The notes beneath the pieces were generated by a model. The model was not told where the DNA came from, ran no database searches, and was given only the letters and a program-made list of their open reading frames with translations. DNA of 24,417 nt from a virus: IMG/VR virus record IMGVR_UViG_3300044237_000353, positions 1-24,417 of that record, one strand, 5' to 3'. Both the position numbers and the translations under genes were made by a program. Shown here one piece after another: positions 14,175-22,988 of this stretch. Within the stretch, counting starts at the first letter, position 1. The number at the start of each line of letters is the position of its first letter.

Positions 14175-14316
14175 TAGGGTACAGACAGCAGAGATGGAGT
14201 ATGAACTCATACTCTCAGAAGTAGAAGACAGAATAAAATATTATAGTAATGAATTGGATAAAGCAGGTAAATTATACAACCTACTTCTCCAGAACAAAGA
14301 CGATGATGTCTTATAA
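14149..14316 (+). CDS. Small coiled-coil-like protein of unknown function (55 residues)
   Basis: ATG 14149 follows the strongest ribosome-binding site in the window (CGGAGGAAAG directly upstream). The 55-residue product begins MAKVIQFPSRVQTAEMEYEL. It is then predicted to be a single long amphipathic helix (about residues 14-50), suggesting coiled-coil oligomerisation. The TAA stop at 14314-14316 lies inside the next late promoter core (TATAAATA). The strong ribosome-binding site and promoter-stop overlap make a real gene likely. The function is unknown. Confidence 0.72.
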   Translation: MAKVIQFPSRVQTAEMEYELILSEVEDRIKYYSNELDKAGKLYNLLLQNKDDDVL

Positions 14317-14319
14317 ATA
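14312..14319 (+). promoter_or_regulatory. Late promoter core TATAAATA
   Basis: This is an exact T4 late promoter octamer, ending 28 bases before the GTG start at 14348 and overlapping the upstream stop codon. AAAAGGTG at 14330-14337 serves as the Shine-Dalgarno-like site. It should drive the first two fibre-like genes. Confidence 0.75.
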
Positions 14320-14347
14320 ATTCTTGTAACAAAAGGTGTGATTATTC

Positions 14348-15670
14348 GTGGCAACTAAAAAGATATCACAGTTAGAAACAATTTCAGATGCTAACTTGTC
14401 GGGAGAAGCGATTCTCCCTGTTGTGGTATCTGATCCATTGATTCCTAACAGAAAAGCAAAAGTAAATCAGTTATTTAAAGGTCTTGCACAAGGTACAAAA
14501 GATTCACCTGGTCTAGCCTTTGACTTAGATAGAGACAGTGGACTATACCAAAATGCCTATGATCAAGTAGGTATTGCATTTGGTGATGGTGGTTTATACA
14601 TGACTCGTATTGTCAATACTGCAAGTAGTACATCATTATATGTCACTGCTGTAGATGACGTTGCTAATAATGCTGATATTGTTTTTGCACCTAAAGGCAC
14701 TGGTGCTGTAAAAGTCACAGGACAATTCCTTATTGGAGATCAATCTTTCGTATTGGAAGATGCACAAGGACCTAAAGCAAGATTTGAAGTAAGTAATGTT
14801 GGTACTGGTACTAATACCAGAATCATGACACTACCTGCTATTACATCTGGTAATGGTACAACTTTAGTTGGTGCTGATACACAACAAACATTAACTAATA
14901 AAACTATTCTTATAGATGAGGATAATCTTGTTATCACGGATAATACTGATGAGGCAATATTTCAACTTAACTGGGCGATAACATCAGGTGCAAGACGTTC
15001 ATACTTCTTACCTGACGCAGGTACAGTGACTACAACTGCTGAACCTACTGCAACTGCATCTACATTATTAGATACAAAAGCAGAACAGACATCTTTGAAT
15101 AAAACTCTCGTCAATCTAAAATTAACGGAGAACGCTGAATCTGGAACAAGTTATGTTCAGTTTAATACTTCTTCTCTAACTGCTAACAGAACTATCACAG
15201 TTCCTGATCAAAATATTACGTTGGTTGGTACTACAGCAACACAAATTTTATCTGGTAAAACACTGTTGACTGCTATACTTGCAGATCCTACTGATATTAC
15301 TAAAAAGATAACATTTAGTATTGCAAATCAAAACACAGTTTCTAACGAAAGTTTTCAGTTTCCCCCTACGAATCAACTAAATAACTCAGGTGCTACGAAC
15401 ACTCTGGTATCTGAACTTGCTACGCAGGATCTTACAAACAAATCACTTGTTTCACCTGCAATTAAATTTCCAAATAATACTGCAGGTCAGATAACTTTAT
15501 CGGCAGAGGGTATTACAGGTCCTCGTGTTATTAAGTTCCCTGATGCTAACGCTACTCTGTTATCTACAGAAAACGTTACACTTGATGATGTTACATTTGG
15601 TGCAGGTATCGGTGCTAATAACTTAACTGGTTTGACCAGACAACAACAATTCTTTTATTCTGGATTCTAA
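14348..15670 (+). CDS. Virion structural protein, tail-fibre/appendage-like, with internal repeats
   Basis: The protein has 440 residues. The GTG start is chosen because it gives the MATKKISQLETISDANLSGE opening common to phage appendage proteins and follows an AAAAGGTG site. The N-terminal part (about 1-100) probably anchors to the virion. The rest carries about four spaced copies of a short motif of the type TLVG-x-x-T-x-QTLTNKT-[IL] (near residues 171, 235, 290 and 351), alternating with beta-strand-rich segments such as RTITVPDQN and RVIKFPDAN. These repeats are typical of fibrous trimeric beta-structures in marine phages. It is followed after three bases by another structural gene. The precise location in the virion cannot be read from sequence. 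Confidence 0.7.
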   Translation: MATKKISQLETISDANLSGEAILPVVVSDPLIPNRKAKVNQLFKGLAQGTKDSPGLAFDLDRDSGLYQNAYDQVGIAFGDGGLYMTRIVNTASSTSLYVTAVDDVANNADIVFAPKGTGAVKVTGQFLIGDQSFVLEDAQGPKARFEVSNVGTGTNTRIMTLPAITSGNGTTLVGADTQQTLTNKTILIDEDNLVITDNTDEAIFQLNWAITSGARRSYFLPDAGTVTTTAEPTATASTLLDTKAEQTSLNKTLVNLKLTENAESGTSYVQFNTSSLTANRTITVPDQNITLVGTTATQILSGKTLLTAILADPTDITKKITFSIANQNTVSNESFQFPPTNQLNNSGATNTLVSELATQDLTNKSLVSPAIKFPNNTAGQITLSAEGITGPRVIKFPDANATLLSTENVTLDDVTFGAGIGANNLTGLTRQQQFFYSGF

Positions 15671-15673
15671 TAA

Positions 15674-17158
15674 ATGGCTAAACAAGGAATTTTAGCAAAA
15701 TCAAAACCGTCTGGTGCTACGAATACTCTATTGTATTCAGCACCTGTTGATGCATCTGCAAGTACAGTTTTAACTGTAAATGAGCAAGGTGGATCAGGAA
15801 CTACGTATGATGTTGCTCTTAAAAATTATGATCAAAAGATGACATTGGGTTCATCTAGTTATCTTTTACATGAAGGTGATGCAATCACAGGTTATTTGAT
15901 GACATTGAACACTGCTCTACCTAAAACTGCAAACTTGACAGGTGGAACGACAATAACTTCTGTTGATGCAGAATCTACTTTTAAGTTTGAGTCATTTTAT
16001 ATTCCCCCATTTACTGAAATAGTTGTAAAGAAACGTGCAGTTCGTGCTGTCACTGTAGAGAGTGTTAGTGGTAATTTTGCTGTAGGTGAAACATTTGTCA
16101 CAGGATCAGGTGGTAATACAGCAACTGCTACAATTTTTGCAGTAGCACAAGGATCAGGAAGTACAATCGTATCCATAGGTCCTACAACACTTGCAGGATC
16201 TGGATCTGAATTTGCTGCAGGTGATAGTATAACTGCATCTGGTGGTGCTACTGGTACAATAGCTACTGGTGGTATTGGTACTGCTAATAACGAATTTACA
16301 TTCACAGAGTCTGGTGGTACTGAGCAAATGTATCTCGGTGTCACACTTACAGTTTTTACTGACAGAGTATATCGTTTTAACGTAGCAGACTCATCAATGA
16401 GTGGTTTGGTATTCAAACTATCAACAACTGTTAATGGTGAATATGGTCCTGATGGCGACTTCACCGCAACAACTGATAATGGTACAGAATATACTACAGG
16501 TAAGACAACTAATGGAACTGCAGGTTCTAGTGGTGCTTACGTTCAATATGATTTTTCACAAGATGCTAGTTTAACTGGTTCATTATATGTTTATGAGGGA
16601 ACTACCTCAGGAAACGCAGGTGCAGGTTATGGTGGTTCAGATAGATATCTAACAACTTCTGATTCTTTTACATATACTCAATTATATGTTTATGATATCA
16701 CAGGTACATGGACAAACTCTACCGATCAATTTTTATTCGGAGGTGTGACATATACCATTACTGCTCAAACTGCAGGTGCATATGGGTATATCCGTAGTTA
16801 TTCGGGTACAACTGCATATGTGGTCAAGGGAATTAACTCTGCTGATTTTACAACGAGTTCTACTTTCCAAGATTGCCCTAAATTAGCAGGTGCAACAAGA
16901 ACTGCAGTGACTGTAAGTAGCATTGACGTTGCCACAACTGCTGTAGAAACACAAGAGTATCTTCGTAAAGATAATACCCTTGCTGCAGATAGTGCAGAAG
17001 AAATTAAATCATTGGTAGTCGGTCCTGGTGAAAGACTGATTGTTGAATGTGCAGCAGCAGAAGCAAACTTTGTTCTAATTGGATTTGAAGATGCTTCAAC
17101 TGCATTCACAACAAGAACATATGCAGCAGACGCAGCATCTAGCTCTGCAAGCGGCTAA
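15674..17158 (+). CDS. Virion structural protein, appendage-like
   Basis: A 494-residue protein starting three bases after the previous stop. The N-terminal domain (about 1-125) has the pattern GATNTLLYSAPVDASASTVL followed by YDVALKNYDQ and a YLLHEGDAITGY segment. I associate this pattern with structural proteins of T4-like cyanophages. The middle is Gly/Thr/Ser-rich with GNFAVGETFVTGSGGNTATA and a similar FAAGDSITASGGATGTIATG stretch (about 135-200), which looks like a duplicated beta unit. The C-terminal domain (about 420-494) includes EEIKSLVVGPGERLIVECAA, a beta-sandwich-like end. There is no catalytic motif. It is probably a fibre or baseplate appendage. Confidence 0.65.
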   Translation: MAKQGILAKSKPSGATNTLLYSAPVDASASTVLTVNEQGGSGTTYDVALKNYDQKMTLGSSSYLLHEGDAITGYLMTLNTALPKTANLTGGTTITSVDAESTFKFESFYIPPFTEIVVKKRAVRAVTVESVSGNFAVGETFVTGSGGNTATATIFAVAQGSGSTIVSIGPTTLAGSGSEFAAGDSITASGGATGTIATGGIGTANNEFTFTESGGTEQMYLGVTLTVFTDRVYRFNVADSSMSGLVFKLSTTVNGEYGPDGDFTATTDNGTEYTTGKTTNGTAGSSGAYVQYDFSQDASLTGSLYVYEGTTSGNAGAGYGGSDRYLTTSDSFTYTQLYVYDITGTWTNSTDQFLFGGVTYTITAQTAGAYGYIRSYSGTTAYVVKGINSADFTTSSTFQDCPKLAGATRTAVTVSSIDVATTAVETQEYLRKDNTLAADSAEEIKSLVVGPGERLIVECAAAEANFVLIGFEDASTAFTTRTYAADAASSSASG

Positions 17159-17166
17159 TTTTACTC

Positions 17167-17174
17167 AATAAATA
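17167..17174 (+). promoter_or_regulatory. Late promoter core AATAAATA
   Basis: AATAAATA lies in the 35-base gap after the 494-residue gene and ends 19 bases before the ATG at 17194. An AAGGCGA Shine-Dalgarno-like sequence lies between. No further late core was seen in the gaps downstream to the window end, so the fibre genes 17194-24417 may form one operon. Confidence 0.65.
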
Positions 17175-17193
17175 ACTAAAAGGCGATAGTTAA

Positions 17194-20100
17194 ATGTCAC
17201 TAACGAGACTCAAGAATATTATTACGTCCAGAACTGGACGTATCATATATGTCAACCCAGACGATTTCGATGCATCTGATGCGATTGACAATAGGGGTAA
17301 CTCTGCATTGCGTCCGTTTAAAAGTTTACAGAGAGCATTTTTAGAAGTAGCAAGATTTTCATATAGAGTTGGTTTAAGTAATGACGAGTTTGATGCTTTT
17401 AGTATCATGCTCTACCCTGCTGAGTATGTCGTAGACAATAGACCAGGCGATGTTTTATATACAAACGTTGCACCTATTGATGCAAACTCAAACCTAGACT
17501 TAACTTCTCCTAACAATGTTCTCTACAAATATAACTCAGTCGAAGGTGGTATTATTGTACCTAGAGGTTGTTCTGTTGTTGGTACAGACCTCAGAAGAAC
17601 TAAAATAATTCCAAAATACGTTCCATATCCCACTACATATCCAGCTCAAGGTATTAATACGGAAGCTCAGGTTCCACCAAGAACAGCAATCTTCAAAGTC
17701 ACTGGTGGTACATACTTCTGGCAGTTCTCATTCTTTGATGGAGCAGAGGAGGGAGTATATTTCAAACCTGATTCAGTCTCAACTTTAGCACCTAAGTTTT
17801 CTCATCATAGACTTACATGTTTTGAGTTTGCTGATGGTCTTAATCCTTTATCAACTCTTATTGCAAACGGTACAGTTCCTAACGCTGACTACTCTGCAGT
17901 ATCAAATATTCTAGCAAGAACTGACTTAGAGATATATTATCAGAAAGTATCTAAAGCATTTGCTACAATACCTGATACATCTGGTGATCCTTCAACTGAC
18001 CAAATACAGGCAAGGGTTGAGGAAAACAGAATCGTTGGTCCTATATCTGATGAATACAGAGTATTACAGATCACACGTAATGGTCAGACTGCAACAGCAG
18101 TCACAGTTGATGAATTTGATGATCCTAGAGATCATGGCTTCTCTGTTGGTGTAAACATCAACGTTAGTGGTGTCACTGGTTCGACTGGATCACAGTCTGA
18201 AGCAGACGCAGGTTTATATAATGGTTCATTTACTGTCACATCTGCATCTGGAAACGTATTCACCTATCAAATGCAGGGAGAACCAACTGGTAATGCTGTA
18301 GGTTCAAACATTGCAGTTAAAACTGAGATTGATACTGTTGACTCTGCATCACCATACGCATTTAACCTATCACTAAGAAGTGTATGGGGTATGAATGGTA
18401 TGCATGCAAACGGTGCAAAGGCAACTGGTTTCAAATCAATGGTTGTGGCACAGTTTACTGGATTATCACTACAGAAAGATGACAGAGCATTTGTAAGATA
18501 TAATGCATCAACTGGAAACTATGATGTAGCAACAGCAGGAGATGGTGCACACTTAGATGGTTTCGCTGAGTATAGAAAGGGATGGGGTCATGAACACATC
18601 AAGTGTAGTAATGATTCATTCATACAGGCAGTTTCTGTGTTCGCTGTGGGATATCAAGGTCACTTTACTGCATTAAGTGGTGGTGATATGTCAATCACCA
18701 ACTCTAACTCTAACTTTGGTAATACTGCATTGAGATCAGCAGGATTCAAAGCAAAAGCATTCTCTAAAGATAAGGCAGGTGCATTAACACATATAATACC
18801 ACCTAAAGCTTTAAATGTTATCTCTACAACTGCTACTGGTGCTAGTGGAACAAATACAATTACGTTAGCAAATGATGGTAGTGTAAATGGTGTCATACAA
18901 GGTATGACTATCACAGGAACTAATATTGGAGTAGGAGCGACAGTCGGAAATATAAACGTAAGCACAAGAGTATTGACACTTACAGCTTCAAATACTGGTG
19001 CTGTAAATGGAAACGTAATCTTTGGTGAAGAGACATCAATTAACTGGGTTAACATTGACATCCAGAGAACTAAAACTATCAACGCATCACTTGCAGGACA
19101 GGGTGGTACACCAGGTACAAGGTTATATCTATATGGTTATACTGTAGAAGCATCTCCACCAACAACAAGAGTACAGGGTTTTGCAGTAGGAGCAAGACAA
19201 GATGGTACAGGTGCAAGTGCAATAGCAGATAAAATAAACTGTTTACTTGTAGCACAGGGTGCAACTGATGCAAGTGTACAATCTGCAAGCATATCACCTT
19301 ATGGTCCTAGTGTTTCTGGTTTGGCAGCAGGTGTTGTTGGATCTCCATTACAATATGATGCTAATACATATACAATTAGCGGTGTAGCAGGATCAGTCGG
19401 TGGATGGTATCTATCAGTCAGTTCAGTAAATAATGAAATCTATACAACTTTATCTACTAACACAACATATAACACAGTTAACTTCACACCAACTACATTC
19501 CTCAAGAGAATACCTGACCCAAGAGACTTACAAGATAGAACATATCGTGTAAGATATGTAATTGATAAAGATAAGACCAATCCATTACCAAGAGATCCCC
19601 TCTCTGGTTATGTTATGCAACCATTGAATAGTGATACTACATCATTTAATTTACAAAGATGTTTCTACATCTATGACATTGAGGTTGTACAACCATTTGT
19701 AAGAGGTACTGACGATGGTATCTACTACATAACTCTCTTATGTGGATCTATATCACCTACAACTTCTAACTTTGATGATAGGAAGTTCTCTCAAAATGTC
19801 AATGAAGTTTATCCTACATTTGACAGAGATAATCCAATCGCTGATCCTGCTGCTGCAACATCAGTTGCAGATAATGTCACCATTGGTCTTGTTAATGCAA
19901 CAGATGGTGCATCGCCACCTGTTAAAGATCCAAAGTTATCTATTACAAAGGAATCAACAGTATTCTTACTAACAGATACAGGATGGACACAACCAGGTAC
20001 TACACCTAACTATGACTCAGTTAATAAAAGATTATCTAACGTAGAGTTAACTGCACGAGCAGGAGACGAAGAAGTAAGAAAGATTAATATACGAGAAAAT

Positions 20101-21150
20101 AATGATGGTACAGTAGCACCAATTAACGTAGAGTTTAGACGACACTCTATCCTAAGATCAGGAAACCATACGTTTGAATACCTTGGTTTTGGTCCAGGTA
20201 ACTACAGTACAGCGTTCCCTCAGACACAGGTAGAAACTCTAACTCAAGAGCAAATTAGATTCTCACAGTCAATTAAAGAAGAGGGAGGAGTTTCATTCTA
20301 CTCAGGATTGAACTCAAATGGTGATCTATTCATTGGTAATCAGGTTATCAACCCAGTCACAGGTCAGATCACTAACGAAGATGTTGCACAGTTAAACGTT
20401 GTTGGTGAAGAGAGCACAACCATTGAAACATTCTCTGAGTTGGTTCTAACGGACAAGATAACTGTTATTGGTGGAGCATCAAACCAGTTAGAATCTATCT
20501 TTGCAGGTCCTGTCACATTCCAAGGACAGAGTACATTTACTAATAATATATCTGCTAAGAAACTTACATACTTTAACCAAGATGGTACTGTTATTAAACA
20601 GACTTTACTAGCACCAGAAAATGCAAGTGGACTACCAGATTTCTCTAATATCACAGGATATGATACACCTGCTGATGGAGATATAGTTTACAATATCAAC
20701 TGGACACCAGGTAAATCACTAGGTTGGATATACTATGGTGGTGCATTTAAAGAGTTTGGACTGACAGACACAGGAGATATTAACATATCTACCACAGGTA
20801 ATGGACATATAGGTTTAGGAGAAGCACCTGATACAACTTACAGAGTCAGAATTAATGGTTCAGTTAGAATTGACGGAGACGTTGTTGGTACTGGTAGAGG
20901 TGTTGTTGGATCAGATAAATATATTACTAAATCTTATACAGGGGATGGTAATACATTAACCTTCGCAGTCACAACATATGGTGGAGGCATCAAACACTCT
21001 GATGATTCACTGTTAGTATTCCTCAATGGTGTAGCACAGATTGCAGGAACTAACTACACAGTGGATACAAATGGTGCTAACGTTGTATTCTCATCTGGGG
21101 ATGCACCTCTATCAACTGACACAGTTCACATCTTAGAATTACCTATCTAA
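17194..21150 (+). CDS. Large tail-fibre-like structural protein (1318 residues)
   Basis: The N-terminal part (residues about 1-130) reads SRTGRIIYVNPDDFDASDAI, then NSALRPFKSLQRAFLEVARFSY and a 'DAFSIMLYPAEYVVDN' stretch. That is the layout of the DUF1565/right-handed beta-helix start found in large cyanophage fibres. The following few hundred residues keep a beta-helix-like strand rhythm (GGIIVPRGCSVVGTDLRRTK). The middle is Thr/Ser/Gly-rich. The C-terminal 80 residues (YTGDGNTLTFAVTTYGGG, then LLVFLNGVAQIAGTNYTVD) match a small beta-sandwich repeated at the ends of marine phage fibres. It is probably a trimeric host-recognition or baseplate fibre. No catalytic residues could be identified, so polysaccharide-degrading activity is not claimed. 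Confidence 0.7.
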   Translation: MSLTRLKNIITSRTGRIIYVNPDDFDASDAIDNRGNSALRPFKSLQRAFLEVARFSYRVGLSNDEFDAFSIMLYPAEYVVDNRPGDVLYTNVAPIDANSNLDLTSPNNVLYKYNSVEGGIIVPRGCSVVGTDLRRTKIIPKYVPYPTTYPAQGINTEAQVPPRTAIFKVTGGTYFWQFSFFDGAEEGVYFKPDSVSTLAPKFSHHRLTCFEFADGLNPLSTLIANGTVPNADYSAVSNILARTDLEIYYQKVSKAFATIPDTSGDPSTDQIQARVEENRIVGPISDEYRVLQITRNGQTATAVTVDEFDDPRDHGFSVGVNINVSGVTGSTGSQSEADAGLYNGSFTVTSASGNVFTYQMQGEPTGNAVGSNIAVKTEIDTVDSASPYAFNLSLRSVWGMNGMHANGAKATGFKSMVVAQFTGLSLQKDDRAFVRYNASTGNYDVATAGDGAHLDGFAEYRKGWGHEHIKCSNDSFIQAVSVFAVGYQGHFTALSGGDMSITNSNSNFGNTALRSAGFKAKAFSKDKAGALTHIIPPKALNVISTTATGASGTNTITLANDGSVNGVIQGMTITGTNIGVGATVGNINVSTRVLTLTASNTGAVNGNVIFGEETSINWVNIDIQRTKTINASLAGQGGTPGTRLYLYGYTVEASPPTTRVQGFAVGARQDGTGASAIADKINCLLVAQGATDASVQSASISPYGPSVSGLAAGVVGSPLQYDANTYTISGVAGSVGGWYLSVSSVNNEIYTTLSTNTTYNTVNFTPTTFLKRIPDPRDLQDRTYRVRYVIDKDKTNPLPRDPLSGYVMQPLNSDTTSFNLQRCFYIYDIEVVQPFVRGTDDGIYYITLLCGSISPTTSNFDDRKFSQNVNEVYPTFDRDNPIADPAAATSVADNVTIGLVNATDGASPPVKDPKLSITKESTVFLLTDTGWTQPGTTPNYDSVNKRLSNVELTARAGDEEVRKINIRENNDGTVAPINVEFRRHSILRSGNHTFEYLGFGPGNYSTAFPQTQVETLTQEQIRFSQSIKEEGGVSFYSGLNSNGDLFIGNQVINPVTGQITNEDVAQLNVVGEESTTIETFSELVLTDKITVIGGASNQLESIFAGPVTFQGQSTFTNNISAKKLTYFNQDGTVIKQTLLAPENASGLPDFSNITGYDTPADGDIVYNINWTPGKSLGWIYYGGAFKEFGLTDTGDINISTTGNGHIGLGEAPDTTYRVRINGSVRIDGDVVGTGRGVVGSDKYITKSYTGDGNTLTFAVTTYGGGIKHSDDSLLVFLNGVAQIAGTNYTVDTNGANVVFSSGDAPLSTDTVHILELPI

Positions 21151-21154
21151 TCTC

Positions 21155-21571
21155 ATGGCTATTTCAAGAATATCTGGAAACCAGATTGCTAACACTACAA
21201 GTGCAATTATCACAACATTAAAGTTTTTGAATACCAATAGTGTTTTAAAATTACCTGTAGGTAGTACAGCTCAAAGACCTACAGGTATAGATGTTGGTAC
21301 GATAAGATTTAACTCAACAAATGACTCTGCTGAAATCTACAAGGCAGATGATGGTACAGGAAGTGCAGGTTGGGCAGCACTAGCAGGAGGAGGACCTTCA
21401 TTAGGAACAGATAGTATAGTTCGTACAAATGCAAATACCATATCAGAAAACTTGACCATAGGACCTACAGCAGGTGCAGAGTTTGCTAACGGTATGAGTG
21501 CAGGTCCAATAACGATCGCAAATAACTATACAGTCACCATAGAATCAGGTGGTAGTTGGAGTGTTAGGTAA
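21155..21571 (+). CDS. Small tail-fibre-like structural protein
   Basis: The protein has 138 residues. It contains the module LPVGSTAQRPTGIDVGTIRF (about residues 33-52) followed by an Asn/Thr and 'E-x-Y' stretch, a unit shared with two of the next three genes. The C-terminus (GMSAGPITIANNYTVTIESG, about 113-132, ending SWSVR) is a short beta-repeat that commonly closes cyanophage fibre proteins. The stop overlaps the next ATG (TAATG at 21569-21572), indicating coupled translation. It may be a short fibre, an adaptor or a chaperone-like tip for the neighbouring fibres. The role is not determinable from sequence. Confidence 0.65.
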   Translation: MAISRISGNQIANTTSAIITTLKFLNTNSVLKLPVGSTAQRPTGIDVGTIRFNSTNDSAEIYKADDGTGSAGWAALAGGGPSLGTDSIVRTNANTISENLTIGPTAGAEFANGMSAGPITIANNYTVTIESGGSWSVR

Positions 21572-22986
21572 TGGGTCAACTAAACGTTGGATATTTACAA
21601 GGTACAAGTAATTCTGGTTTTAAGATTACTCTTACCAAAGAATCTACTATATCACATGAGGGTGATGTTAGATTTTTAACCTCACAGTCATATCAGGATT
21701 TACCTGTATATGGTTCAAAAAATTTTCTTGCCCATAAATTCTATCCTTTAGATTTATTCACACCAAATCCTAATGATGCTACTAATGTAGGATGGAATAG
21801 CGGTGTTAGATGTACATTAACTAGAGATACTGGAACAGCAGGTCCTACAGGTATAGGTGGAGTGCCATTAAAGATGGTCACTACTGGTAATGATTCATAT
21901 ACAAATACATATAATTCATCAGCATATAATGTTTGCCCTGCTGCTCAAGGACAACAGTGGACTTTTAGTATATACGCAAAAGCATCTGGAACTCAAAGTA
22001 ATTGTGAGTTGTATCTTTTTGAATGCCCTGATAGTGGAAGTTATACAGTCGCACATAATACCGCTATTACTATACCAACAACATGGACAAGATTTTCAAT
22101 AACAAGAACACTAAGTAGTGCTAGTACCACTAATCTTCAAGTTAGAGTTGGTGGTCCTGATAGTGGACATAACGGTGGAAGTATATGGTGGGTAGGAGCA
22201 CAACTAGAAAGAGGAGCAAGTGCATCAACATTTGCTGATGGTGGTGCTGATACTGCAAAAGAAGATTCACCACATGAAACTGGTAGTATTCAGTATAATG
22301 CTGAGACACAAGGATTAAGATTATATAAGGATAATGTATGGGTAAATGAGGCAGGAACTACAAATGTAGCAGGAGCAGTCGGTACTATTGGTACAGGTGG
22401 AGGATTTACTGTAGCAGAGGGAGCAATAAACACAAATCATCAAGGAGTCACAGGAACAGAAAATCCAATACTATTTGAAGGATTAAGATATAATGATGGT
22501 ACAACTGGTGATGAAACTTTAAGTGCAACAACTAATACACGTTCATTCTTAGAGTATGTTTCATCAACAGATAGTAATGATTTTGCATTTCATACAGGAC
22601 ATAGCAGTCCAGGTAATGTCAACTGGCCACAGTTTTTTGCAGTTAAGGTGACTGAGTGGGATTTTGGACAAGTGTTAAATAGAATCAGATGGTATAAACA
22701 TGCAAACATGGTTGGTAATGTAAACGTCTGGGGATCTAACCAAGATGTTCATCGTGGAAACTTTACTCAGACAGCAAATCTTTGGACATATCTTGATAGA
22801 CTTCACTTTGGTGGATCAGGTTCTGGTAGTGAAGGAGGACAAGTATCTAGATCTTTTAATAACACAGCAGGTTATCGTTGGTATATGCTTGAAATGGTCG
22901 ATATTAATTCCTCTGCACTTGCATATCCTTCAGTAGGAACTCAAGGTGGATGGGCAGCATATCCATTAACATTTGATAAAACATAA
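21571..22986 (+). CDS. Tail fibre with carbohydrate-binding-like and discoidin-like domains
   Basis: The protein has 471 residues. Residues about 70-225 resemble a CBM4/9-type jelly roll, as in many phage and bacterial carbohydrate-binding proteins: NVGWNSGVRCTLTRD, then QQWTFSIYAKASGT, TTWTRFSITRTLS and the closing WWVGAQLERGASASTFADGG. A GSIQYNAETQGLRLYKDNVW module (about 238-257) follows. The C-terminal part (about 300-470) has a discoidin (F5/8 type C)-like pattern: FFAVKVTEWDFGQVLNRIRW, VNVWGSNQD and a late YRWYMLEMVDIN. Both domain types bind sugars, so this is a good candidate for adsorption to host surface glycans. The assignments are by eye from strand patterns, not from a profile search. 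The gene starts in TAATG overlap with the previous one. Confidence 0.65.
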   Translation: MGQLNVGYLQGTSNSGFKITLTKESTISHEGDVRFLTSQSYQDLPVYGSKNFLAHKFYPLDLFTPNPNDATNVGWNSGVRCTLTRDTGTAGPTGIGGVPLKMVTTGNDSYTNTYNSSAYNVCPAAQGQQWTFSIYAKASGTQSNCELYLFECPDSGSYTVAHNTAITIPTTWTRFSITRTLSSASTTNLQVRVGGPDSGHNGGSIWWVGAQLERGASASTFADGGADTAKEDSPHETGSIQYNAETQGLRLYKDNVWVNEAGTTNVAGAVGTIGTGGGFTVAEGAINTNHQGVTGTENPILFEGLRYNDGTTGDETLSATTNTRSFLEYVSSTDSNDFAFHTGHSSPGNVNWPQFFAVKVTEWDFGQVLNRIRWYKHANMVGNVNVWGSNQDVHRGNFTQTANLWTYLDRLHFGGSGSGSEGGQVSRSFNNTAGYRWYMLEMVDINSSALAYPSVGTQGGWAAYPLTFDKT

Positions 22987-22988
22987 AC

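Noticed and set aside
15997-16464. 155-codon open frame on the minus strand
   Set aside because: Antisense shadow of the Gly/Thr/Ser-rich 494-residue structural protein. The Pro/Val-rich low-complexity product has no domain.
18660-19082. 140-codon open frame on the minus strand
   Set aside because: Antisense to the large fibre gene. The hydrophobic Val/Pro/Leu composition is explained by the opposite-strand codons, and there is no regulatory signal.
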